A DNA stretch of 64,000 nt from Streptomyces camelliae (GTDB lineage Bacteria > Actinomycetota > Actinomycetes > Streptomycetales > Streptomycetaceae): the NCBI RefSeq assembly GCF_027625935.1, contig NZ_CP115300.1, positions 4,154,001-4,218,000 of the forward strand, in the 5' to 3' direction. The notes under the pieces were generated by a model that did no database searches, was not told the DNA's origin, and saw only the letters and a program-made list of their open reading frames with translations. The position numbers and the translations under genes were made by a program. Below, piece by piece: positions 52,926 to 60,575 of the stretch. Positions within the stretch are counted from its first letter, which is position 1, and each line of letters starts with the position of its first letter.

Positions 52926-52999
52926 CGGGGTGTAGCGCAGCTTGGCAGCGCGCTTCGTTCGGGACGAAGAGGTCGTGGGTTCAAATCCCGCCACCCCGA
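52926..52999 (+). tRNA. tRNA-Pro (CGG)
   Basis: A 74-nt cloverleaf. Acceptor CGGGGTG / CACCCCG with discriminator A; anticodon stem CTTCG / CGAAG with loop TTCGGGA, giving anticodon CGG; T stem GTGGG / CCCGC with loop TTCAAAT. CCA is not encoded. tRNA-Pro genes are known integration sites for elements such as pSAM2, and remnants follow immediately here. Confidence 0.95.
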
Positions 53000-53013
53000 C
53001 GCCGTAGTACCAG

Positions 53014-53052
53014 GTCAGGGCCACCTACTAGTCACTAGTAGGTGGCCCTGAC
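53014..53052 (+). terminator. 39-bp near-perfect palindrome after the tRNA gene
   Basis: 19-bp arms (GTCAGGGCCACCTACTAGT and its complement) separated by one C, followed by GGGTTTCT. It is the probable tRNA terminator. Two copies of TGGGAGAA spaced 11 bp (53071 and 53082) follow, a pattern that could be an integrase arm site. Confidence 0.75.
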
Positions 53053-53099
53053 GGGTTTCTGGAGATCGTTTGGGAGAAACCTGGGAGAAGATCTTGGTC

Positions 53100-53440
53100 G
53101 GCTTCTCCCGGAGGGGGCCAGGCCATCACTCAGCGCGTCCTCACGACCACGCTCGCGCGCTCGCAGAGGCTCTTGAGGTCTCCCTGGATGATCTGTTCCG
53201 GAGGCCCATGTCGCACCCGGTCTGTGGTCCGCCGGATACGAAGGGCGGGACATCGACTCGTTCGTCGCCTCGCTCCTCGACAGCCGTATCGATGTGGTGG
53301 CGGACGTCCGGCTGACGCCGATCAGCCGCAAGAAGGGCTTCAGCAAGACCCGCCTCGGGCAGGCACTCGCCGAGGCCGGCATCGAGTACACCCACCTGCG
53401 TGGCCTGGGCAATCCCAAGGAAGGTCCGCGAGCGGGCCGC
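53100..53440 (+). pseudogene. fused remnants of an Xre-type HTH gene and a DUF488 gene
   Basis: 53145-53210 codes ARALAEALEVSLDDLFRRP, the end of an Xre-type helix-turn-helix domain. Directly after, in another frame, 53219-53440 codes LWSAGYEGRDIDSFV and DVRLTPISRKKGFSK to LRGLGNPKEGPRAGR, the first half of a DUF488 protein. No start codon or second half is found, so both genes are truncated and joined. Confidence 0.75.
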
Positions 53441-53508
53441 TGTGCCCGTGATCCCCCCGGCCTGACTTCATCCCTCGCCCCTGCACGCGCCCTTGCCGGT
53501 GGCGCACG

Positions 53509-54161
53509 GAGGAGGCTCAGTTCTCCAAGTACTCGATCATCGAGGGAGACGTCGAGCCGCACGGCAAGCGTGATTCGCGGCCCGAAAGTCTGCGGCCAGA
53601 CCTCGACACCCTCAAGATCATGGGCGATGTGCCGGCGGACGGCGACTGGAGGCAGCGGTACAAGTACGTCGAGCCGCTCGTTTCGCAGTCCATGTACGCG
53701 ATCAAGAGGGACCAGGAGGAGCACGGGACCTCACTCGGCGTGTTCCGGCCCACGGAGGTCAGCTTCCGGCTGACAGCGGCAGAGCCCTGGCCTGAGTCCA
53801 AGGCCGCGCCGGCCGACCAACTCGACCTCTTCGAACAGGACCTGGCCCGGCTTGAGTGGGTACCTCTGGAATTCCGCTACAAGTTCCGCTGCGCGGACGA
53901 CGACTGCCCCACGCACGACATGGCGCTGAAGGACTGGGAGGCCGGTGCGCCGTACCGCAAGTTCCTGCGCAGGTACGGCGAACACGCCGTGCAGGACACG
54001 CTGCGGGAGCGCTGGTACGAGTCGATGTTCACTCCCGACCGTGCCGTCCGCTTCTTCGTCGGCAACATCGCGGCCCACCCAAGACCTTCATGCTGCTGGG
54101 CCTGTTCCGCCCGAAGGCGAATGTCGTCCAGTACGTCCAGGACAGCCTGTTCGACGACTGA
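53509..54161 (+). pseudogene. frameshifted conserved hypothetical next to DUF488
   Basis: The frame EEAQFSKYSIIEGDVEPHG runs through MGDVPADGDWRQRYKYVEPL to FFVGNIAAHP. There one C is missing from an expected CCC (about 54078), and the message continues in the next frame as KTFMLLGLFRPKANVVQY to a TGA at 54161. The sequence has CADDDCPTHDM, a possible metal site. The 5' end is also lost. Not recognised beyond its habitual position beside DUF488. Confidence 0.7.
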
Positions 54162-54199
54162 CCGGCGTGCCTTCAGGAACGGTGTCGCCTTAAGAACTC

Positions 54200-54883
54200 C
54201 TAATGGAATGCCCCCGTGCCGCCTTCCGTTTCCTGGTGGCTCGGTCCGGCCGCGTATGCCAGCGGAGGTGCGATTGCCTGGGCGTCCGCTCCCTCACCGA
54301 CCCACAGGGCGATGAACAGCGCGGCAGTCGCTTCCAGGAGTACCGCACGTTCGAGACCGCCGCCGGCCACGGGTTCACAACCCACGTCCCGCACCAACTC
54401 ACGCACACGCGCGAGGGCCGTCTCGTCGTCCCCGCAGACCGGGACAGCCAGTGGTCGCCCGTCGAAGACGGGCGGCTGCATGCGCCACACATCCTCGTGG
54501 CAGAGGTTGAAAGCCTTGACCACGTGGGCTCCTGGTGCCGCCGCGGCAAGTTGCTGCGCGGCTGAGGGGCCTCCTTCCGTCAGCAGTCGGAAGCCCGGTC
54601 CGACCGGGTTGGAACAGTCGAGCAGCACCTTGCCCTCCAGGGCCTCTTGCAGGTCCCGTGCCACGTCTGCTCCCGCCCCGAAGGGCAGCGCGGCGAGCAC
54701 CACCTGACCGGACTCGGCCGCCGCGCGCAGACTGGCAGGCTTCGCGCTGCCTCCGATGCCCGTCGCGAGCCGCTGCGCCTTGTGTGCGTCCCGTCCCCCG
54801 ATGATCACCTCGTGCCCGGCCCGCACCCAGTGGGTGGCGAGCGCGTCGGCCATGTTGCCCGTGCCCAGTACGCCGATTCTCAT
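54200..54883 (-). CDS. F420H2:NADP+-oxidoreductase-like NAD(P)-binding protein
   Basis: A 227-residue Rossmann protein. MRIGVLGTGNMADALATHW has the GxGxM/A dinucleotide motif and VIIGGRDAHK the phosphate-binding turn for NADP; DCSNPVGPGF and AHVVKAFN are typical of the COG2085/F420-dependent NADP reductase group. It starts at ATG with GAGAGGG 8 nt upstream. It is divergent from an HxlR regulator gene (74 bp), the usual arrangement of a redox-stress regulator and its target. Confidence 0.83.
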   Translation of the reverse strand: MRIGVLGTGNMADALATHWVRAGHEVIIGGRDAHKAQRLATGIGGSAKPASLRAAAESGQVVLAALPFGAGADVARDLQEALEGKVLLDCSNPVGPGFRLLTEGGPSAAQQLAAAAPGAHVVKAFNLCHEDVWRMQPPVFDGRPLAVPVCGDDETALARVRELVRDVGCEPVAGGGLERAVLLEATAALFIALWVGEGADAQAIAPPLAYAAGPSHQETEGGTGAFH

Positions 54884-54957
54884 CACGCGGTCCCTCTCCG
54901 TGCCTGCTTCGACCGTTCACACCGACACTAGAAGGCCGTTCGGGCACCATTTGGTAC

Positions 54958-55338
54958 GTGACGACCGACGCCTTCCTCGCCGACTGCCGTGCCCGCCTCG
55001 CCTTCGACCTGCTCTCCAACACCTGGAACGCCGTGGTGCTCTGGGCACTGCGCGACGGCCCCAGGCGCCCGGTCGAACTACGGGAGCGGATCGGGGGCAT
55101 CAGCTCCAAGGTCCTCACCGAGACTCTGCGCCGACTGCAGTTCAACGGACTGGTCGACCGGCAGGCACACCCCGACGTACCCTCACGGGTCGAGTACCAA
55201 CTCACCACTCTGGGCCGGTCCTTGCTGGCGCCCATCGACGCCGTCGGCGCATGGGCCTTCGAGCACGGCGACGAGGTCATGGCAGCCCAGGAAGCAGCAT
55301 GCACGTCCGCCCTGCAGCCCCCTCCTCCTACTCGCTAG
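54958..55338 (+). CDS. HxlR-family transcription regulator
   Basis: A 126-residue winged-helix protein starting at GTG. It has the HxlR core WNAVVLWALRDGPRRPVELRERIGGISSKVLTETLRRLQFNGLV and RVEYQLTTLGRSLL. A single Cys near position 10 (FLADCRARL) is where the redox-sensing Cys sits in HypR/QorR relatives. ACCATTTGGT just before the start (ACCA-TT-TGGT) could be its operator. The last part, PPPPTR, is followed closely by the IS remnant. Confidence 0.85.
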   Translation: MTTDAFLADCRARLAFDLLSNTWNAVVLWALRDGPRRPVELRERIGGISSKVLTETLRRLQFNGLVDRQAHPDVPSRVEYQLTTLGRSLLAPIDAVGAWAFEHGDEVMAAQEAACTSALQPPPPTR

Positions 55339-55344
55339 AACCGG

Positions 55345-55804
55345 TCAACGGCGTGAACGCAGACGTCGCCAGCAGATCAGCGCACAGCCCAGAGTGAGGA
55401 GAGCTTCGTGGATGTCCCGTTCCACGACCCAGCGTTGGGTGCCCAGACCGGAGCCATGCTCGGTGCCACGACGGGCGATCAGCGGCTTTACGCCGAGATC
55501 CCAGACCAAGCGGCGGTACTTGTCGTGGTCGTAGCCGCGGTAGCCCAGCGCGACGTCCGGCCGGCGCCGGGGCCGTCCAGGCTTGCCCCGCACCGGCGGC
55601 ACCGCTTCGAGCAGCGGAATGAGCCGCGTTGACGTCGTTGCGGTTGCCGCCGGTCAGGGTGGCCGCGAGCGGGATGCCGGTGGCATCGGTGATCAGGTGT
55701 GGTTTGCTGCCGGTGCTACAAAGCACGTTCGCGCTGCGAAGCTCAGCGAAGAGGGCCTCGTGCAATTCCCGGGCGTGGGCGGTCTGGAGCTCGATCTGGA
55801 GCAA
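55345..55804 (-). pseudogene. IS5-family transposase remnant
   Basis: The fragments align by eye with IS5/IS1373-type transposases: ARELHEALFAELRSANVL, then a deletion of the segment holding the first catalytic Asp, then GSKPHLITDATGIPLAATL and GGNRNDV. A one-base insertion near 55628 shifts the frame to TRLIPLLEAVPPVRGK and RPDVALGYRGYDHDKYRR to RWVVER. A second deletion removes about 18 codons before DIHEALLTLGCALICWRR. No inverted repeats remain. It cannot transpose. Confidence 0.85.
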
Positions 55805-55876
55805 GGAGGGCTTGAGACGGCCCTGCTCCGCGAAGTTCGGGCCCCGCCCAAGCCGTCCCCACCAACCCTTTCCCTC

Positions 55877-56599
55877 TCACTTCAGGTGCCGGGCGAAGAA
55901 CCGGCCCCCGTCGTCCACCTCGAACCACGGGGTACCGGCGTGACCGCCCAGATTGGCGTGCAGCGTCTTCTCCTGGGAACCGAAGGCGTCGAACAGGTCC
56001 AGGGCCCGCTGCCGGGGGTTCCCTTCGTCGTCCCACTGGAGCAGGAACAGCAGCGGGATGGTGACCTGCCGGGCCTCCTCGCGCTGGGCGCGGGGCACGT
56101 AACCCCCGGCGAAGAAACCGGCGGCCGCGATGCGCGGCTCGACCACCGCCAGCCGAATGCCGACGGCGGTCCACCCCGAGTACCCGACCGGGCCGCCGAT
56201 CTCGGGCAGCGCAAGGAGGGCGTCCAGGGTGGTCCGCCACTCCGGGACCGCCTTTTCGACCAGCGGGCCGACGAAGGACTCGAAGATCTCGTCGACCGGC
56301 TCGCCGGCCTGCATCGCCCGGCGGAGGTCGGCGCGGGCCTGGTCATCGACGGCGGAACGGGGCCGGTCCCCGTGCCCGGGGGCGTCGATGGCGGCCACCG
56401 CGTAGCCGTACGCCGCGGATTGCCGGGCCCGGGCCACCAGCCGCGATTCCCGCCTGTGCAGGCCGCCGTTGTGGCCGATCAGGATCAGCGGGGCCGGTGC
56501 GGCGGATTCAGGTGTCCACAGGGTGCCGGGGATCTCGCCGAGGGTGAATTCGCGTTCGAGGACGCCGTCGTCGAGGCGCTGTTCGGAAGTGAATCGCAT
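55877..56599 (-). CDS. alpha/beta hydrolase (dienelactone-hydrolase-like)
   Basis: A 240-residue hydrolase. The nucleophile elbow is VGYSGWTAVG, the oxyanion region LILIGHNGGLHR, and an Asp/His pair is expected in LLQWDDEGN and NLGGHAGTPWF. Complete by length for small members of the family. It is not in an operon; the IS remnant lies downstream and a divergently open 246-bp gap upstream. Confidence 0.8.
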   Translation of the reverse strand: MRFTSEQRLDDGVLEREFTLGEIPGTLWTPESAAPAPLILIGHNGGLHRRESRLVARARQSAAYGYAVAAIDAPGHGDRPRSAVDDQARADLRRAMQAGEPVDEIFESFVGPLVEKAVPEWRTTLDALLALPEIGGPVGYSGWTAVGIRLAVVEPRIAAAGFFAGGYVPRAQREEARQVTIPLLFLLQWDDEGNPRQRALDLFDAFGSQEKTLHANLGGHAGTPWFEVDDGGRFFARHLK

Positions 56600-56845
56600 G
56601 GTCGTGCCTTTCGGGAGGGCTCGTGAACGGCGCTCCCGGACGACCTATCGTCCGACCGTGACCCCGGAGGGGAGCACCCATGTCGATACTGCGTTCACGG
56701 GTACCACCTCCTCGTTCTCTCGCACGGCCTCCGGAAAAGTAGCAGTGGCCGCCGTGGTCCGCCAACGGGTTTTTGCGGAGGCTCCGGTGCGGAGAAGTCA
56801 TCGAGACGCCGGTTACGCCGAATGCGTTCGCCACGTACAACCGGC

Positions 56846-58069
56846 TCAGCGCCGTCGGCCGGCCCTGGTGGCGGCCAGCAGCGCCACAGCCAGGACCTGG
56901 ACGGCGACGACGACCGTGATCAGCAGGGGGATCGAGTACCCGTACAGACCGCCGGTCAGCGCACCGCCGGCCAGGCTCGCCGCACCGACCACACCCGCGA
57001 ACAGCCCGTACGCCGTCGCCCGCCGCCCGCTGGGCACCAGATCGGCGACCGTCGCGCGCAGCGTGGACTCCTGGATGCCCATGGCCGCCCCCCACACCAG
57101 CGACCCCGCCACCGCGATCGCGACCGTGTCGGTGAACGCCAGCGCCACCACACCCGCCGTCAGCACCGGCAGCGCGAGCAGCACACGCGGGCCGACCCGG
57201 TCGTAGAGCCACCCCGTGGCCAGCGCCGCGACCGCGTCCACCGCCATCGCCCCCGCATACAGCACCGGCACCCACGCAGCGGACAGCAGATGCCGCTCGA
57301 CGAGGTGGTAGGAGAGCACACCGAAGGTGGCGAACCCGGTCGTGGTGGCCGCCGTGAAGGCCGCGTAGGTCCAGAACGCCCTCGGCAGCCGGCCCTCCGA
57401 TGCCCGCGCCGTCGCGGGCATCACGCCGGTCACCTCGCGTTCGTACGCTTCCGGGTCCGGCACGCGCGCCCGCAGCCAGAACAACAGCAGCAGCACGGCG
57501 ATGCCGGGGACGGCGAGGACGCCGAGCGCGGGGCCGTAGTTGTTCCCGGTCAGCGCGAGCACTCCCGCCACCAGCAACGGACCGGCCAGCGCGCCGATCT
57601 GGTCCAGCGCCTCATGCACCGCGAAGCCGCGGCCCCGCCCCGTCGCCGCGGTGGCGTGCGACAGCAGCGTGTCCTTCGCCGGTGAGCGCACCGCCTTGCC
57701 GACCCGCTCGGCGATCACCAGCACGCACGCGGCCCACAGCACCCCGGCCACACCCAGCAACGGCACCGAGACCGCCGTCAGGGCGTACCCGGCGATGGCC
57801 AGGCCCCAGAAGCGGCGGGTACGGTCCGCCATCGGCCCCGAGACCAGCCGCAGCCCCAACGCGGCTGCCTCCCCCGCACCCGTGACCACACCCACGACCA
57901 GCGAGGAAGCGCCCAGCGAAGCCAACAGCGGCCCGGTGATCGAGCGGGCGCCCTCGTACACCACGTCCGCCAGCATGCTGACCGTGCCGAACCACACCAC
58001 GAACCGCCACGGCCCCATCCGCGCCGACGGCCGCTCCTCGTCCCTCTCCTCGGGCACCGGCCGGTTCAT
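56846..58069 (-). CDS. MFS transporter
   Basis: A 407-residue, 12-helix transporter starting MNRPVPEERDEERPSARMGPW. VSGPMADRTRRFWGLAIAGY has the loop 2-3 motif of the superfamily (GxxxDRxGRR) in weakened form; the matching LYDRVGPRVLLALP occurs in the second half. Sequence such as MADVVYEGARSITGPLLASLGAS is typical of the group near multidrug and fluoroquinolone-like exporters. It is translationally coupled (ATGA) to a truncated fluC/crcB gene. Substrate unknown. Confidence 0.85.
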   Translation of the reverse strand: MNRPVPEERDEERPSARMGPWRFVVWFGTVSMLADVVYEGARSITGPLLASLGASSLVVGVVTGAGEAAALGLRLVSGPMADRTRRFWGLAIAGYALTAVSVPLLGVAGVLWAACVLVIAERVGKAVRSPAKDTLLSHATAATGRGRGFAVHEALDQIGALAGPLLVAGVLALTGNNYGPALGVLAVPGIAVLLLLFWLRARVPDPEAYEREVTGVMPATARASEGRLPRAFWTYAAFTAATTTGFATFGVLSYHLVERHLLSAAWVPVLYAGAMAVDAVAALATGWLYDRVGPRVLLALPVLTAGVVALAFTDTVAIAVAGSLVWGAAMGIQESTLRATVADLVPSGRRATAYGLFAGVVGAASLAGGALTGGLYGYSIPLLITVVVAVQVLAVALLAATRAGRRR

Positions 58070-58308
58070 GCCCACAGCGCCTGTGCGAACGACACCCCGA
58101 CGAACGCCGCCCCCAGGCCGGCCACCACACTGGCGACGACATTGGCGGCGGCGAAGAACCTCGCGCCGTCCTCGGCCGGCCGCAGCGCCTCGTAGGAGAA
58201 CGCCGAGTACGGGAACACCGTGTCGAGCCGCTTCTGCACCGCCCGGTCGGTCAGATACCGCAAGGGCGCGCCGACCATGGCGCCGACGACGACGAGCAGC
58301 CAGTTCAC
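58066..58308 (-). pseudogene. crcB: fluoride channel FluC/CrcB with internal deletion
   Basis: An 80-residue frame, while FluC proteins have about 120. The start (MNWLLVVVGAMVGAPLRYLTDRA) and end (GARFFAAANVVASVVAGLG) are normal, but DTVFPYSAFSYEAL joins the first loop directly to the end of the third helix. The lost part includes the GTFxVNxxG helix with the pore Asn and the first Phe-box residues. The frame stays open, so a product may be made but should not conduct fluoride. Start GTG with GGAG 8 nt upstream. Confidence 0.8.
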
Positions 58309-58378
58309 GCCTTCTTCTCCCTGCCCACGATGGGGTCCCCCCGTCGGGCGGCTTGTGGTGCCAACTGAACGTACGTCT

Positions 58379-58430
58379 CCCTACTCGCCGGGGTCCGCAG
58401 GTATGCGGGCACACTCCGTCGCAAGTAGGG
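58379..58430 (-). ncRNA. structured hairpin upstream of the crcB remnant
   Basis: Ten-bp outer stem CCCTACTCGC / GCAAGTAGGG with one G-U, an inner stem CGGGGT / ACTCCG and an apical CCGCA-GGTA-TGCGG. It lies 71-122 nt before the crcB start on the minus strand. It does not fit the fluoride riboswitch. It may be a leader attenuator or the terminator of the COG4705 gene. Confidence 0.4.
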
Positions 58431-58596
58431 ACTGTCGGCGGCACCGTTGCCGCGGTTCGGGTACGGCGAGCCCCACCGCCGCGTCGTGATCACAGATGAC
58501 AGATGAGAGATCACAGATCACAACCGACGGTCAGGCTATCGCCATCCCGGGTCACCAGGGAGCCCTGCGTCCATCACCTGGACGATGAGTCCGCTG

Positions 58597-59412
58597 TCAC
58601 CGCCATGGAGCCGCCTCCGGTCGCTGATCGGCCTGGCCCTCGGCTCGGGGACCTTCCAGCGTGACGGTTTGCTTCTGGTGGGTGAGCTGCTGGTAGCCCA
58701 CCAGGATGGCCAGCACGGCGAGCAGGGCGCCGGAGGTGATGGTGGTCCCCACCCCGAGGCCGCCCTGCGCCACAGGCTTTTCCACGGCGTTCTCCGCCAC
58801 CGCGCCGAGGGGCCGGGTCAGGACGTAGGCCGCCCAGAACAGCACTGTGCCCGAGATCGGTGACAAGTAGTGGGCGGCGAGGATCAGCAGCATCGCCCCG
58901 CCCAGCACCAGGGCGCTGTCGCGGAAACCGATGCCCAGGCCGTCGGAGAGGAAGTCACCGCTGGAGGTGCCCAGCGTGTTGGACACGAGGGTCGCGGTCC
59001 AGTACAGGATTTCACCCTTGGTGGTGGCGATCCGTTCCACGTCCATGGTCTGGCCGGTCGCCCGCCATCCGATCAGTACGAGCACCAGCAGGGTCGTCAG
59101 CACGGTCGCACCGCCGGCATAACCCAGGCCGGCGGTGCGGTTCATGAAGTCCGACATCGCGGTGCCCACGATGCTGGTCGTGAGGATCACCGACCAGAAC
59201 ACCACCGGCCGGAACCGGTCGGTCCTCAGCTGCATGGTCAGCGTGAGCGCGAAGGCCGCCAGGAAGAGGAGTGCGCTGGTGGCGTAGCCGAGGTTCAGGG
59301 GTGCCATCGACACGAAGTTCGACACCGACTCACCCAGCGTGGTCGCCACGATCTTGATCGTCCAGAAGAGCACGCCGACCATCGGCAACTTGCTCACAGG
59401 GACCTTGCTCAC
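58597..59412 (-). CDS. COG4705-type integral membrane protein
   Basis: A 271-residue protein with eight or nine helices. It is an internal duplication: VGVLFWTIKIVATTLGESVSNFV and ILYWTATLVSNTLGTSSGDFLSD are two copies of the same motif, each followed by GLGYA/GIGF. Proteins of this type are uncharacterised membrane-anchored proteins. Start GTG with GAGGAG 7 nt upstream. It is divergent from a methyltransferase gene. Confidence 0.85.
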   Translation of the reverse strand: MSKVPVSKLPMVGVLFWTIKIVATTLGESVSNFVSMAPLNLGYATSALLFLAAFALTLTMQLRTDRFRPVVFWSVILTTSIVGTAMSDFMNRTAGLGYAGGATVLTTLLVLVLIGWRATGQTMDVERIATTKGEILYWTATLVSNTLGTSSGDFLSDGLGIGFRDSALVLGGAMLLILAAHYLSPISGTVLFWAAYVLTRPLGAVAENAVEKPVAQGGLGVGTTITSGALLAVLAILVGYQQLTHQKQTVTLEGPRAEGQADQRPEAAPWR

Positions 59413-59594
59413 CGAAGCTCCTCTCCGCAGCCGACGTGAGGACAGACTCGCTCGGGGTACTCACCACGGCCATGCGCTCAGGGCCGAACAGAGCAGCCTC
59501 TCGCTCCTTCAGCCGATCACGCCGTGGGGAGGCCGTACCGCAGGCTCCGGGCTACGCTGCCAGGCGGGGGCTGTCCTGGATCACGGAGTCAGCC

Positions 59595-60377
59595 ATGCCG
59601 AAGCCCGAACCGAAGCGGAACCGGTCCTCTCTGCGACACAAGCTCCGCTACGCCCTGCGGCACCCTGACCGCATCTCTCCCTACCTGCGCCGCGCCGCCC
59701 GGGACACCTGGCTGGGCCTCCGGCACCGCGACCACGTCGCCTACTACCGCGCCGTCATGGCCTCCGACACCGCGCGCAGCCCCGAACGTGCCGTAGGCAG
59801 CGGTTCGCAGGCCGGCTGGCTGGCGCTGGGCCAGATGCAGTTCGACTACCTGATCGAACACGGCCTGAGGCCGCAGGACCGCATGCTGGAGATCGGCTGC
59901 GGGAACCTCCGGGCGGGGTGGCGGTTCATCGACCACCTCGAACCGGGCCACTACTACGGGATCGACATCTCGCCGGACATCCTCCTGGAAGCACAGCGCA
60001 CCCTCGTCCACCGAGGGCTGCAGGACCGCCTCCCCCATCTGGCCCTCGTCGAGAACCTGACGCTCGATTTCCTGCCCCCGGGCTGGTTCACCGTGGTGCA
60101 CGCCCACAGCGTCTTCTCGCACTCGCCGCTGGAGGTGATCGACGAGTGTCTGGCCAGCGTCGGACGGGTGCTGGCCCCCGGCGGCTTCTTCGACTTCACC
60201 TACGACCGCACGGAGGGCCCCGAACACCAGGTGCTCCGTGAGGACTTCTACTACCGCACCGAGACCCTCCTGTCGCTGGCCGAACGGCACGGGCTGACCG
60301 CCCGTTTCATGGACGACTGGGAACGGCGCCCGCACGGCCAGTCGAAGATCCGGGTCACGCACGCGGTGGCGGTGTAG
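59595..60377 (+). CDS. class I SAM-dependent methyltransferase
   Basis: A 260-residue protein with ACGGAG before the ATG. Basic N-terminus (KPEPKRNRSSLRHKLRYALRHP), then motif I MLEIGCGNLRAGW at 97-109, YYGIDISPDILLEAQ (motif II acidic Asp), HAHSVFSHSP (motif IV region) and LAPGGFFDFTY. This is the pattern of small-molecule or sugar methyltransferases. The downstream kinase has no evident link to it. Substrate unknown. Confidence 0.85.
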   Translation: MPKPEPKRNRSSLRHKLRYALRHPDRISPYLRRAARDTWLGLRHRDHVAYYRAVMASDTARSPERAVGSGSQAGWLALGQMQFDYLIEHGLRPQDRMLEIGCGNLRAGWRFIDHLEPGHYYGIDISPDILLEAQRTLVHRGLQDRLPHLALVENLTLDFLPPGWFTVVHAHSVFSHSPLEVIDECLASVGRVLAPGGFFDFTYDRTEGPEHQVLREDFYYRTETLLSLAERHGLTARFMDDWERRPHGQSKIRVTHAVAV

Positions 60378-60575
60378 CGGCCGCACTCTGCGGCGGTCCT
60401 GGTGAAGCTGCTGGTGAGAGGCCAGTAAGAGCAGTCACCGATAGGCCCCGGGCCCTGCCGTCGGCGGTGGTCGGCCAGGCACACTGGCGGCGCCGACCGC
60501 CCCGGAGGAAGCCCCACCCATGGACAGCACGCGCCAACGGCTCGCCATCCTGCACCCCGCCGCAGCCTGGGCACC

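Noticed and set aside
53173..53451. A 92-codon frame over the DUF488 fragment
   Set aside because: It is a shifted reading of the DUF488 remnant; the conserved residues are in another frame.
56680..56742. 20-residue frame MSILRSRVPPPRS behind a strong GGAGGGGAG site, like a leader peptide
   Set aside because: No plus-strand gene follows; the next sequence is antisense to the MFS gene, so an attenuator role has no target.
58309..58440. Fluoride riboswitch ahead of crcB
   Set aside because: The conserved GGCGAUGG and the pseudoknot halves are not found; only a plain hairpin is seen.
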